This document shows, in pieces, positions 37,985-51,300 of a stretch of DNA of 64,000 bases. How positions within the stretch are numbered: position 1 is the stretch's first letter; every line of letters starts with the position of its first letter. The notes below the pieces were generated by a model. It worked only from the letters and a program-made list of their open reading frames with translations. It had not been told where the DNA came from and did not search any database. The stretch is from assembly GCA_035578175.1 (NCBI GenBank), contig JAQMRL010000006.1, positions 67,772,001 through 67,836,000 on the forward strand, written 5' to 3'. Made by a program: the position numbers and the translations under genes. The DNA is from Catonia carolina. Lineage: Eukaryota; Arthropoda; Insecta; Hemiptera; Achilidae.

Positions 37985-38755
37985 ACTTTAGATGCCACAA
38001 GGAGACCTAGCACGAAAATTTTCATCAAAATTATTTACTAGATTTTTCGTTCTACAAGATAGATTAAACGGCATCTCTACTGAAATCCGTGTGGGGGAGG
38101 GGTGCTCTCCTAATAATTTTTTAAAGATTTCAGCCTTAATATGGATTTCAGGACAAAAGTGTGTTTGTTTAGGTCTTCAGCCAAAAGGCTGGTTTGTATC
38201 TCTAGAGACGTTACTAAGTAAAACTAGGTACCTGTGAAAAGCATCAACTTCCCACCCTGCAAATGACATCTTCACTTCATTCACAACAGGATCTATCTGT
38301 ATAATGATGAAATTCATTACTCTCAGAGGAGATAATCATGGCTAGTGACTTTTACATCTCTACCTCTTCTGTTCTTAAATACTTCGTTAATATAATAATT
38401 GACTGACCACGTGATAAAAAATAGAATTATTTTTTGTAACCCTGGAATTAATAATCTACCACTTAATTTGCACTTGGACTTCAATTTACAACTTCACCTT
38501 CCTGTTATAGGCATAGGAAAAACGTACATTATCACAATTTTTCCTAAAGAGCTTAGTTTAGCGTAAAATCAGTGATTTTCCAAATTTTAAAATTAAACAG
38601 AAGTTGATTTTCGTTTATCGTCATTTAATCATGATTAAAATTAGATTTATATATCTCATATTACGTTATTCATTCAAAACAAAACATATGTTATTTTCTT
38701 TACTATTTAAATTAGCAAGAGAATTTTGTATGATTCTCTCACATAAGATTTTTCT
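37985..38755 (+). mobile_element. element G fragment (opposite orientation), interrupted by SINE-A copy 12
   Basis: TTTTCATCAAAATTATTTAC, TCTACAAGATAGATTAAACG and, after the SINE, AAGAGCTTAGTTTAGCGTAA to CTCTCACATAAGATTTTT are plus-strand G landmarks. It abuts the minus-strand G fragment at 37984, so two G pieces meet head to head. Confidence 0.55.
38163..38514 (-). mobile_element. SINE-A copy 12
   Basis: GTTTGTTTAGGTCTTCAGCC to CTTCCTGTTATAGGCA, with a deletion of about 60 bp after the tail. Confidence 0.65.
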
Positions 38756-39216
38756 ATTTCATTTACTTTGTGAATAAACATTCGGAGTGACTATTCATAT
38801 CATGTAATTTTATTAGAAAATGCAATTACGATTTATAACCAGATAAATTAATATCATTCCTTTGAATAACATTTCATAATATTGAATTACATTAACGCAT
38901 ATTTGACTGACAATTGTTATACTCAAAAGAAAACAGTAAAATTATTAGGACATATCTCTCTCCAAGTTGATGATTATTACACTACTTATTAATGAATAAC
39001 GCAGATTACATACATTTGTATTATGATACAGTTTTATTAAATAGCAATAATAATAAATGATCTCATGAATGACTGGGTGAATAGATAACTATAACAATAA
39101 AACTGAGCATTAAAAAGGGGATACAATCATAATAAATTTATATAATACGTTCCGCTGTTTCCGATTCTTATTGTTATCCGATTGTCGTAGAGAAAAAGGG
39201 GAAAGTGGGAAATCAG
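38756..39216. other. upstream flank of gene 2, nothing recognised
   Basis: AT-rich. From about 39115 composition becomes more mixed toward the promoter. Confidence 0.35.
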
Positions 39217-39256
39217 TATAAAAATATCCCCACTTAAGAATCGTAATCCATTTCAC
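39217..39256 (+). promoter_or_regulatory. gene 2 core promoter (TATA box and initiator)
   Basis: TATAAAAA at 39217-39224. The best initiator match (CCATTTC, +1 A at 39250) lies 33 bases downstream. The 5' UTR would be 31 bases. Same layout as the gene 1 promoter. Confidence 0.6.
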
Positions 39257-39280
39257 CGGGACAGTTGTATTTGCACAGCC

Positions 39281-39307
39281 ATGAGATATCATTTATTACT
39301 ATTATTG
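39281..39307 (+). CDS. gene 2 exon 1 (coding part)
   Basis: ATG at 39281 and nine codons (Met-Arg-Tyr-His-Leu-Leu-Leu-Leu-Leu), then donor GTATGA at 39308, phase 0. The hydrophobic run followed by exon 2's Met-Cys-Thr-Thr-Ile makes the signal peptide that exon 2 alone lacks. Confidence 0.6.
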
Positions 39308-42300
39308 GTATGATTATTATTTTTTATTATTTAATTATATTAGTTTATTGTAATTAATTTAATTAAGTTGTTTATTAATTTTTTTAATTAGCTTTTTTTT
39401 AATTAAATATGTCCTATTTAATTTTTTGATTATTAAAAATATTGACTATAAATGAGTGAATTTAGTCACACATTTATATACTAATTTAATTACTAATCTT
39501 TAATTTATTTACTAATTCCATCGTGTCATCACTATCAGTAATATAAATTTTTGCTCTTTTAATCATGATTACCCGAAAGGTTAGACTGGTGGTAAAGTCT
39601 CCTCGAGTCAGCAGCTTAACCCTTTATAGGGCAGTACTACGGGAAAAAATATGTAAGTTGTAAAATGTTAAATTTTGTTTTATAGGGACTTGAATAATGT
39701 ATTTCTAGTGCCAGAACAGTAAAATATTTCTTTTTTTTTATGTCAAGCCCTGGTAAGAATACTTACCAAGGAATGTTTATTGAAATGGGAATCACATAAT
39801 AGTTAGTTGTAAGAATGCCTATTAAAACAAATTGTAGTTCTATATAACAGAAAAATGTGTCGAATAACTTATCTTAACTTTATATTAGCATAAATGCTTG
39901 CTTTTTCGTAAAACCCTCGAATTTTCTAAGCACTGTACAAAAGTAAAAACAAAACAACACAATAGCGTACGCTGGGTATGAATTCTTACCACATTTGTGT
40001 AACTCACAAAGCAAATGGTCACTCTGCACTAATTTTGATATGTGGATAGCCCACTGACCAGAGAACATCTATAAAACCATAAAATGCCAATGGGGTTCAA
40101 CTGCATAGCTTATTCTTCAAAAATTCACCTTATTGCCACTGGTAAGTATACCTACCACAGACCTTTAAAGGGTTAACAACTGATTTTCGAAGATGAAGGT
40201 TACTGATTCAAATCCTAGCAGAGGTAGTTTACTTTCATGCAGATTTTGATACTAGATTGTGGTTGCCGGTGTACTTAAATGGTTGAGGTTCCACTAACCA
40301 TACTCTTTCAGGAATGATCAGTCAAGATCATTCAAGATTTACAAGGTTTACAAGATTAGGCCTACCCCTCATTTAAATGTCATACACATTATCCACATCT
40401 CATTGGGTCATGAGAGGTTGCTTATTGTTTTTAAAGTTAACAGATAACAACGTACACATATTACGGATTTAAAAAAATAAAAATTTACATTATGTCTACA
40501 AATTTTTTTTATTTATAAATTTTTCTTTAGTATTTAATTTACTTTCACATAACGAAAAGGTGGAGTGTTAAATTAGTTGCGTCTGTTGGTTCCAGGACTA
40601 CAAAAATCAGTTCTGTTTCTTATCATTTGCAGGGTGGAAAGTGAGTGCTTTTAGATGTCTTGGTATGCTAATAAGCATACTCTTTCAACTCAGTGAAGAA
40701 GGCAATTTTAATCCACCTCACTCCTCGTTTTTACTTAATAAAACCTCTAGAGGTTCAAACTAGCCTTTCGGCTGTTGACCTAAACAACACAGTTAATTTA
40801 TAACATAAAAAATGTTTCAAAATTTAAATGCGATTGTGTTAAAATGGCATGTTAGTTGAATCGCTCGATGTTAAAAAAGCATAATTAACATTTTTAACCT
40901 TTTCCAACACCAGTGGGCACTATAATCAAAGACGCATTGTTTCGTGTTAAAAGGGCATTTATGTAAGGATAAAACATTCAATTAAATCGTAATTCACATA
41001 TCTTCGACACATATCTAAAACTGTACCGCAGTTTCAGAGACAATTTTCAAAATCATAACAATCTCCTAATATAGCCTACAATATGAATTTTGCGGACCTA
41101 CCAGGAGTCGCTCAAAGATGACTGAAACGCCGATGGAGTAGAGACATGATACGTTAACGCAACTGTAACATTATCACTTACACAAAAATATAACTTAAAC
41201 GAACACATTTTTCGTTATCTAGAGAGCTATCGCTGGGTGGTGTCCTCCTCAAAGTCATTAACGCGGTTGGATTTATTTTTAAATTTTTTTTGGTAATTTC
41301 GTTGTGAACGTTTTTGTTAGTTGTTCTTCTTGTTACAGTTACGAAATAAATAACGTAACAAAAAAAAATCGTAATTCAAAATATTCAATTCATGTTAAAA
41401 TGGCATAATTCCCATTATTAACACGAATCTCATTTGCCACGCAAAACAACAGCTGATTCCCTACTCGGTGATTTTGTACAAAACTTTAGGCTAACAAGTT
41501 AGTGAACTGCGTGTTTTTCGTTGCGTTTAAATTGATTTTGATTGTATTAGTTAACTAATTATGTCAGACAATAATAATAATGGAACGGGACAAAATAGAG
41601 ACAAAATCCAGTAGCGTATAAAAGAAACATAACAAAGAAATCACAATTAAAAGAATTGAAGTGTACAAATCATTCTGGAAAAATCCTTGCGAGGGGTTAA
41701 TTCCCAATTGGTGCTTCCCAAAGAACTGTGGTACAAAAAATAAAACTTCAGAGTAATTTTTAATATTGTTAATTTAATCGAATTTACATTTCTTTACTTT
41801 GACTTGTTTTTAAGAGTCTTGAAAGGATTTTTAGGTAGATGTAAGATGGAAACTGAACGTATAAGCTGGTTATTATGTTTTTGTTACTTTGTAAAAAGTT
41901 TGTGCATGAGTTCGATAACATTTTAGACAAAATGTTTTTGCAAATCTGTATGAAAGGTATTGTTATTAACGTAAAGTTTGTGCAATGAGGCGTGGTGTTT
42001 TTGACCGAAATTCCTGAATGCATTGTAAATTAATATTGTACGTGAATCCATAAATAGTTTTTAAAAGATATCAGAAGTATTTGTGCCACTGGCCATTTTG
42101 ATTGTTTATTAACTAGGGAATAAAAAAGTTTAAACCAATAAATTTTAAACTTGATAATTATATTTTGGTAACAAAGCTGAAATTTTTAAGGCATGATGGT
42201 CTTTAGCCGTGACAATTGGTGGCCACCTAAGGCAGTAAAAAATACGAGGCACTCACGTATAATAAAATCGTTTCTTCAAAATATTTATCATAAATAGGGA

Positions 42301-45300
42301 TGATTGCTGAATATAAGGGGTCGTTGAGAAAAACTTGACTTTTTTCGATTACATGTTGGCTACTTAGTAGGAATTGGGAACAGGTTGTTTGACAAATTGA
42401 AATTTGTAATGTTACCATCAGAGAAACACCATCAAATAAAATCTATAGTTAAATTTTTGTTTTGGACTTCAATAGCTTTAATTAAAACATTAAAATTACA
42501 ATAATTTTTTTTATTAAACAAAGAAGATTAATATTTGAAGTAGATCAGTGACACCCAGAAATGTGTCGTATGTTCTAGAGTAAAAATGTTAATTATAGGC
42601 TACGATATTAAATTTTGTAAGAAAAACTATTTTTGCATTTTATTTTTATTACTGTTCTGTACACTGAGTTGCACAATTTCCTTGTATGATATTTTAAACG
42701 CGCGGTGTGAAATTTTACTTTTAGGAGAAGAGGTACCCAGTGGTACGTTCTCCATTTAGACCTACGGGTACTGTTCGATATTTAGATTAAGAGGTCACTG
42801 CTTTATTTTTGCTTTAGACGTCGCAAAGTTGGGACCACGTAGCTAGGTCACGGGCTAATAGGTTTGAATAAATCATTTAGTCGTTCGCGAAATTTACTAT
42901 AAAAGGATGTGGTTGTTTCTGTATTGTCCGTTTTTTGAAATTGAAATGGAGGGTTTTATTACTTATAAAAAAGGAGTGCCAGGAGCAAGTTACAAGAATT
43001 GTGATTGAAAGGCCTGTATTATTTTACGTTACTCTCTGCTGCAACTCCAAACAGCTGGACACTTCAAGTTCAGATTAATCTCAAGAGGGTTGAATATGTT
43101 AAAATTTTGGAACGGAGCTTCAATTTCAATCAAGGTTTAATTAAGCAGAAGAGTAGCTTCTGGCGGCGGATAAATTCTAAATGTTTTGAACGGAGATGAT
43201 GTTTCTAAATTAGTCGCTTGTCAAGCCATAAGCCAAGATATCGCACCACTCTCGCCAAGGGAATATGAACGTTGTTCAACATCACAGGAGGTAAAGTTTA
43301 AAGTCAACCTGTTTGTTAGAAAAACAAACATGAGCAAAAAAATCATTCTGAACTTAATTTTTTAATTCATTAATTTAAAAAAATTAATATACGAGGAATC
43401 GCAATTAAATAACGAGACTAACGTTGTAAAAAATTTAATTTTAATTTTATACATAATCACTTATTGTCACCTTCAATATACACTCCTTCTCTATACCTAC
43501 AACGCTCCATGCGAACTTTCCATTGTATGAAACAGTGCTGGAAGTTATCTTCTGCCAGCTTCTTCAGGACACGTGCCGCTTTCTCTTTTACAGCTTCCAC
43601 AGACTCAAATCTTGTCCCTTTTAATGCAGATTTCACCTTAAGAATTAGATAGAAGTCACATAGTACAAGATCTGGTGATAAGGTGGATGTTCTAACACTG
43701 AGATGCTGTCCTTGGCTAGGAACCTCTTGACAGATAACCCGGAATGAGCTGGTGCATTGTCTTGGTGGCGAACCCGTGATTTGTCCTTTCACTCTGATTT
43801 TTTCCTTACTCTTTTTGACGTAGTTTAGAAAGTACCTCAAGGTAGTAATATTAATTAATTTTTTGACCTTCAGGAACCCAGTAAAGTTACACAATCCCAT
43901 GGGTATACAAAAAAAAAACAATCACCATTGCTTTAAATTTTGATTTGCTCATTCGAGGTTCTATTGGCTCTCGGTGAAGTTCGGCTCTTCCAGTGGATGG
44001 ATTGGCGCTTCCTTTCCTGATCACAAGTAAAAAAATCCACGTTTCATTATAATATTATTACATTCCAAAAAAATTTGGGTCATTTTCAATCGGGTACAAA
44101 TTGTCAGTACAAACATTTTTGCGAGCTTTATTTCAAACATTTTTGAGCGGTACGTGTCCTGAAGGAGCTGACAGAAGATGACTTCCAGCACTGTTTCCAA
44201 CAATGGAAAATTTGAATTGAGCGTTGTAGGGATAGAGAAGGAGTGAGCATTGACGGTGACAATAAGTGATTATGTATAAAATTAAAATTAAATTGTTTAC
44301 AACGTCAGTCTCGTTATTTAATAGCCACACCTCATATTGTATCACTTCAGGCTTCTATTCTACAATCTTTACAGTCGTTTTGGTGGATCCACAGGAAGAT
44401 GTAATCTTGAAATAGTTCGTATTAAGTAGTAAAATAGTACTGAATGTACATCGTGGGATTGGTTGTACTTGTACGTTAAGACAAATCTTTGACTGGAATG
44501 CTTAAAAAGGTTAAAAATTAAAATTTTAAATTGAAGCGTAAATTTGGCAGCCGTTAACCAATATACGTTTCAAAAGAAAACTATTTATACAATTAATCAA
44601 ATTTACATATATAATATTTTTAGCAGTTACGTCATCAAAATTAATCAAAAATTCATAAATTTTAGTTTTTATAGCAGTTACGTTATCAAAATTAATCAAA
44701 AATTCGTTAATTTTAGTTTTGTTAGGGTATTTGCGACAAAATCAGTACATCTTACCGTCAACTTATTTCATTAATATTTTTTACTTAATTATGCTGCCAA
44801 GTACACATTACAAAATACCGGTAAATTTCAATAGCAGGCCTTAACTCTATTTTACAATTTCTAATTTTCTTAATAATTAATATTGCATGTAAAAATATTT
44901 CCAATTAACTCACGCCGTCAACCAACCATAACCTTGTTCCTATTGTCATTTTCTATTAGATAAATTTCTTCAATAATTTTGAAAGTAAGTTTAATCGAAA
45001 TGGAAACAGAATTATAGGACTTAATTAAATGATTAACAAATATGTCCTTGAATTAATTACGAAGTATTTTATAAAATTAAATTACTGAAGGAAATTAATT
45101 AGTGATTATTTTAAGTTTACTTTATTTATCAACAATTGGTATTATCTAATTTAACTTAAAGATTTAAATTCTATAAAATGTTCTTTATCATTTTGTTATG
45201 GATGATGGATAACTGAGCAGGTGCCTTCCAAGATTTTCATACGTATGTTCCACAAAATGTTTAAAGTGTACTTCATATTACAATATAGGCCCATAGTTGG

Positions 45301-48300
45301 ATAAATTGCCCCAAATATTTTTACTCTTCTACCACAATTTACAGTTTATTTATTGTGGTATTATAACAGTGTACTATTCAATAGTACAGCCCATTCTAAC
45401 CTACAGAATCTTAAGCTGGGGTGAGATCTATTATGTTGCATAGGGCTACCTGTTGTTGTTTAGGTCATCACCCGAAAGGCTGGTTTGAACCTGCAGAGGT
45501 TTTACTAATTATAACGAGGAATGAGAGGTTTACATTTGCCTTCCTCACTGAATGGAAAAGTATGCTTATCAGCATGCCTGGCCCTCTGAAAAGCACATAT
45601 TTTCCACTCTGTAAATGACACCTTCACTTCATTCACCACAAACAATGTCTATAGAATGAAATTCATTACTTTCAGAGGAGATAACTCTGACAAGAGTCTT
45701 TTACACCTCTACCTCTTTTGTTCTTATATGATTCAGTCAATTTTGGCTGACTATGTGATAAGAAACAGAACTATTTATTTTAGCCCTGCTACGAATAAAT
45801 TTTGTGTAAATAATTTGACACTCTACTTACCTGTTATGGGCAAAAAATATAGGTGTATACAAAAGGTATAGGTATGGGCAGAAGGACCTGTTTGTTATAG
45901 GTTGTAGGTATATGCATACCTACAACCGCTAATGAAAGTGAAAAAATTATTTTATCAACGTTATATAAATTACTTTGATAAGCGTAGCTTTTCATTGATT
46001 TTCTAGTGACGGATATAAGGCAACTCAAATAAAATAAATTCTATTTAGGAGACATAAAAGCAGATTACATGAATAGAGCAGAGATCATCACTGGATCATT
46101 AGAAATAGGTACCTAATGCGTTCGCAATTGGCAAAAAAGGCTCTTAATCAGCATTTTTATGGTTATTTCAAACCCAAAATATTGAATTTTGCTTGTAAAA
46201 ACTTAAACGATAGGTCTTTTAAAAGTAGTGCCCATGAGTAGATAATTAGTGTAGGAAGAGGCAATACAGAAATGTCAACAATCAAAATAAATGTTTTTGG
46301 TTCACTGACCTCCTCCGTGGCTTAGTGACTAGCGAGCTAGCCTACAAATCGAAAGATCCTATATTCGATTCTCGGCTAGGGTCCGGAAATTTTAACACGC
46401 TAAAAGTCACCGTCACATTACAAAAAACCCCTAGAGTCTAATTGCCAAACTGACGATACGACTTTACATAAACTAAATGAAAATTTCTTGGCTTGCTAAT
46501 TCATATACCTATAAATAAATTACATTTTTGCTCATAACAGGCAGGTGGAGTGTTAAATTATTTGCACTCGATCTGCTAGTTCCAGGGCTAAAAAAAATAG
46601 TTCCTTTTCTTATCACATGGTCAGTTAATTAAATGACTGAGTCATTTAAGAAAAGAAGACGTAGAAGTGTAAAAGGCACTAATCAGAGTTATCTCCTCTG
46701 AAAGTAATGAATTTTATTATACAGCCAGACCCTGTGATGAATGCAGTGAAGGTATCTTGGCAAAATGAAAAATTATCTGCTTTTCAGAGGGTCTGGCATG
46801 CTGATAACCATACTTTTCGACACAGTGAGGAAGGCAATTGTAAACCAACCTACTTCTCATTTTGCTTAGTGAAGCCTCTAGGCGTTCAAACCAGCCTTTC
46901 GGTTGGTAATTTAAACGAAACAACAATATATTTATTTTAATTTTAGAAGGAAACAAAATACCAACAAACATTTTTACTATATTTAATTTCTTAGAATTCC
47001 TATTCAAAATATTTTATTCATCGCAATTCACTGTACTTGCTCAATGCACAACCCCTTGCAATAAAAATGAGGTTTTTACAAAAAAGAACTTGTCCCATTG
47101 ACCGATTGTAGAATAATGTTACATACTTATTGTTTCAGATGTGTACAACCATTACAAAAATAAGTTCCGAAGATAAAAAAGAAGATGTAAAGAAAACAAT
47201 AGAAAAACGTAACAACAAAAATATAGAAAAGAAAACATCAAAAACAGAGAAAAGAGAATTATTGGATGAGGAATATCAAATAGGTTTCCCCAGAAATTTA
47301 CCAAAAGGAAGTGCGTTCAGTTACACACATGTTGTTCAAAGTCATGGACCTGTACAAAAAGTCGTACATATACCAAACAGTCTGACGTCATATTCTGAGG
47401 ATTATAATCCAGAACAAATAATACCATCTTCATATTCTGACGATTTTGATTATAATCATCATCCACCTACATTATCTTCACCGATTTCTAATGAACATAA
47501 TGAATACGAGAATAATAATCATTATTTTGTTCCGACTGCTGAACCTTATCATGGGCCAATATACGTAACAGCTAAACCAGTGTTGCCAACTAAAGATTTT
47601 TATGGCAAATCTACTGCTACGGTTCAATCAGATGATAATCCTGCGTTGCAATATCCGTTGTTTCGACCTGCTTATCGAAATCTTGTGACAGATCAGTACA
47701 CTGTGCCTATTCAGGTGAGTTAAAATTATTTTTATTTCTTTATTTTTTAAAATTTTTATTCAGGAAATTCGTAATATGTTGGAAACAATCAGTGAATGTG
47801 ATAACAAACAATTTGGAAAAATTAACATGGTAAATAAACGTTGACCCACCGGGTTGGTCTAGAGGTAAAGTCGGCGCCAAAATCAGCTGTTTAACAGCTG
47901 ATTTTCGGAGACGAAGGTTCCTGGTTCAAATCCTAGTAAAGGTAGTTACTTTTATACGGATTTGAATGCTAGACAGTGGTTACGGGTGTACTTTGATGGT
48001 TGGGGTTCAATTAACCATACTCTCTCAAGAATGGTCGGCCTGGGTCTGCACAAGACTACGCCTCATTTACACGTCATACACATCATCCTCATCTCATTGG
48101 GTCATGGGGTTGCTTATTGTTCTAAATTGAACAGATTGCAACGTACACAAAACTTAGGAATACAAAAAAAAAATAAAATAAACGTGAGTGGAGACACAGT
48201 CGAGTGACAGAAGTCCGACGTGGAGGGATAAGTGTAGGATTAAGTGCAGCATTTAGAACACTGTAATGAATAGCCAATTACAGTACTACGTTAATAAATG

Positions 48301-51300
48301 AGGTCCCGGCTCCATCGACGTTTTAGACGTCTTGATGGATTGTCTTGGAGAGTCTGAGTAGCCAGATTTGAGATCAATGGGTTATAGTGGTTCACGAGTT
48401 TCTTCCTAAATTTTGTATATAGTTTTAAGAAAACGTCAAAATTATAGCTTTCAAAAATTAATAATTACTGAGATAAGGGGTCTCAAAGTTAGCTAGTTTA
48501 ACAATAGCGGGATGCACGGTATGAGCTTCTATGAAATATAATTAACTTACCGGGTTGGTCTAAGGGTAAAGTCGTCTCCGCTAGTCAAGTGTTTAACAGC
48601 TGATTTTTGGAAACGAAGGATCCTGGTTCATATCCTAGTATAAGTTAAAATCCTAGTAAAACTTTTATACGAATTTGAATATTAGACAGTCGTTACCGGT
48701 GTACTTTGATGGTTCTGGTTAAGGTAGCCATAATCTCTCAGGAATGGTCGGCCTGAGCCTGTACGCATCATGCAATTATCATACATATTATTCTCATCTC
48801 ATTGGGTTGTGGGGTTGTTCACTGTTCTCAATTGAACAGATTACAGCATACACAAATTAGGAAAAAAATAAAATACATTAGTATGAATAAAGTAATCTTA
48901 CGGAAACCTTTTTTAGAATATTAGTTAAAATTTAATTTTTTGTAATTTAGTGAAGCTAAATTTTTTTTTTAAATTAATATTTATTATTACAGTCAGTATA
49001 AATACTATGACTAAATATTTTATAGTAATGGTTAGAAATATTGATACAATCCAATGTCGGTGTTCCGTCACACATCTTCTTGAATAACATTAAGTTTCAT
49101 CAATGATTTTTTTCAAACAGTCTATTAGTATGTTACAGACAAAACAGTTATTTCGATAAATAAGAAAAAATACAGAAGCGAATTAAGAAACAATGAAATA
49201 GGATCAAAAATTAATACGATTTTAATGAGAAAATACAAAAGAAAATTAAGACAAAAACAAAAATTAAAAACATTAATTTAAGTAAGTTTTTATGCAGTAG
49301 AAAAGACTTTAATAATAACAAACATCTGGTGTGAAAGACTCACACGACGTTCTCCTGACAATGTAAATAAGTAACAAAATAACGTATGATCATGAGTAAA
49401 TTTTGTAATTTAAAAACATAACCTAATTTTAATCATGAGTAAATGACGCTAAATAAAAATCAACCTTTGCTGGACTTAAAATCACGGAAAATCACTAATT
49501 AACGCTAAACTAGGCTCTGTAAAAAAATGCTTGAAATAAAAGTTGTAGATTTTTAAATTACTCTGAAACTTTTGTCGTAAGATGCATCTTAAGGTCTTAA
49601 TCTTAAAAAAATTTCATTTTTAACAGATTTTGATAAGTAAAATACAGAAAATCACTGTCTTAAAACTAAGCGTAATAGGAAAAAATGTTGAAATAAAAAT
49701 TGTAGGTTTGTTTAATTTTAAACCGTATTAATATGCATTTTAGGGCAAAAGCGGATACACGCTTTTGCCCTAAAGCATATTTTTTTGAAAGCGTATTAAG
49801 GGCGCAATTTAAAAAAATATTATTACGAGACCGCAACCCTCTCCAGAATTTCAGCAAACATGCCGCTAACCCTATCTTGTAGAACATAATATTGTAGTAG
49901 TCTAAATGAGGTGAAACAAAACGTAGAAGTCGTTTTTCAAAAAATCGTCAAAGTGAAAAATTGCACTAATTAACTAAACCGATTACTGAAATTTCTATAA
50001 ATTTATTTCAATTGAAATTAATTGTTCTTGTATTGCTACAGACAGAAGGAAAAGAACGTTCTTAAAAACATGATCTAAAGTATTTTTTTAAAAAGTCTGT
50101 TCTTGTTTAGGTCATCAACCGAAAGCCTGATTTGAACTTCTAAAAGGTTTACTGAGTAAAACGAGAAGTAATGTAGTTAAAATTACCTTCCTTACTAAAT
50201 GGAAGAGTATGCTTTTCAGCTACCAGGCCCTCTAAAAACCACTTACTTTCCACTCTGCAAATGCCATCTTCACTTCATTCACCACCGGGTCTGGTTGTAT
50301 AATGAAATTTATTACTCTCGGAGGAGACAACTGTGACTAGTGTCTTTTACACCTCTACCTCTTCTGCTCTTAAATGCTTCCCTCATATAATTGGCTTACG
50401 ATGTAATAAGAAAGAGAACTATTCAGTAGCCCTCGAACTACTAGATCGAGTGCAAATAATTTAAAACTCCAACTGCCTCTTAAAGGCATTTAACAATTCA
50501 AAGGATATAAAATAAACCTTATATAGTTGGAGAAAACTGGATGGAAATATTTCATTACTCGATATTGCTTACACAATTTGAAAACTATAAAAACATTACA
50601 TATGAACTATGTCTCAATTAAAATTAACTGTTTTCTTACATAGTATTAGAGAAAGCTATTAGCTCTTAAATTTACAGAACCAAATTACTGATAATGACGT
50701 TTCAAATTAACCAATTAAACGTTTATGCTAAACTATCCCTTTATTTGGAATACATCCGTCAAATTTAATTAAAATTTAATACGAAATTACTAAATATTTG
50801 AGTGATTATTTTAACATGTAAAACTCTAAATTTTTTCCCAATAAAGCGTTGTTAATTTACATAACCGGAAGTGCAGCAATAGGATATTATGGATATTTTA
50901 ACATAGGTAAATAAAGTTAAAATGTTAAAAGTGCAATTGCCTGAAGGTAAATGTGATAATCCAACTGGTTTTATAAATAATATGCGACCGTAAAACAAAA
51001 AAAAAAACAATACTATGCTAAAGCTTGCTCTTGGATAGATTGTTAAACTGGAACACCGAAACAACAGAAAGAAACAAGACACAAAATTAAATCGTGGTTT
51101 AATTTGAAAGGTTATTTAATACAGGGTGATTCACGAAGATATGAAGAAACTTTAGGAACTCATTGTACATGTAAAAATAATAAAAAACGTTTATATAAAC
51201 ATGGGTCCGGAAATGCTTCGTTTCCGAGTTATGGCTAGTGAAAGTTTCGCCCGGATTTCAGCTCACCAGGTGAAATGAGGTCTTCCCAAAATTCTGGTAA

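Noticed and set aside
43457..43921. Intact 154-residue transposase gene
   Set aside because: The frame is a mariner C-terminal relic with a frameshifted middle and no DNA-binding domain.
47842..47935. tRNA gene on the plus strand
   Set aside because: It is the head of SINE-V, present in several copies with the same body and tail.
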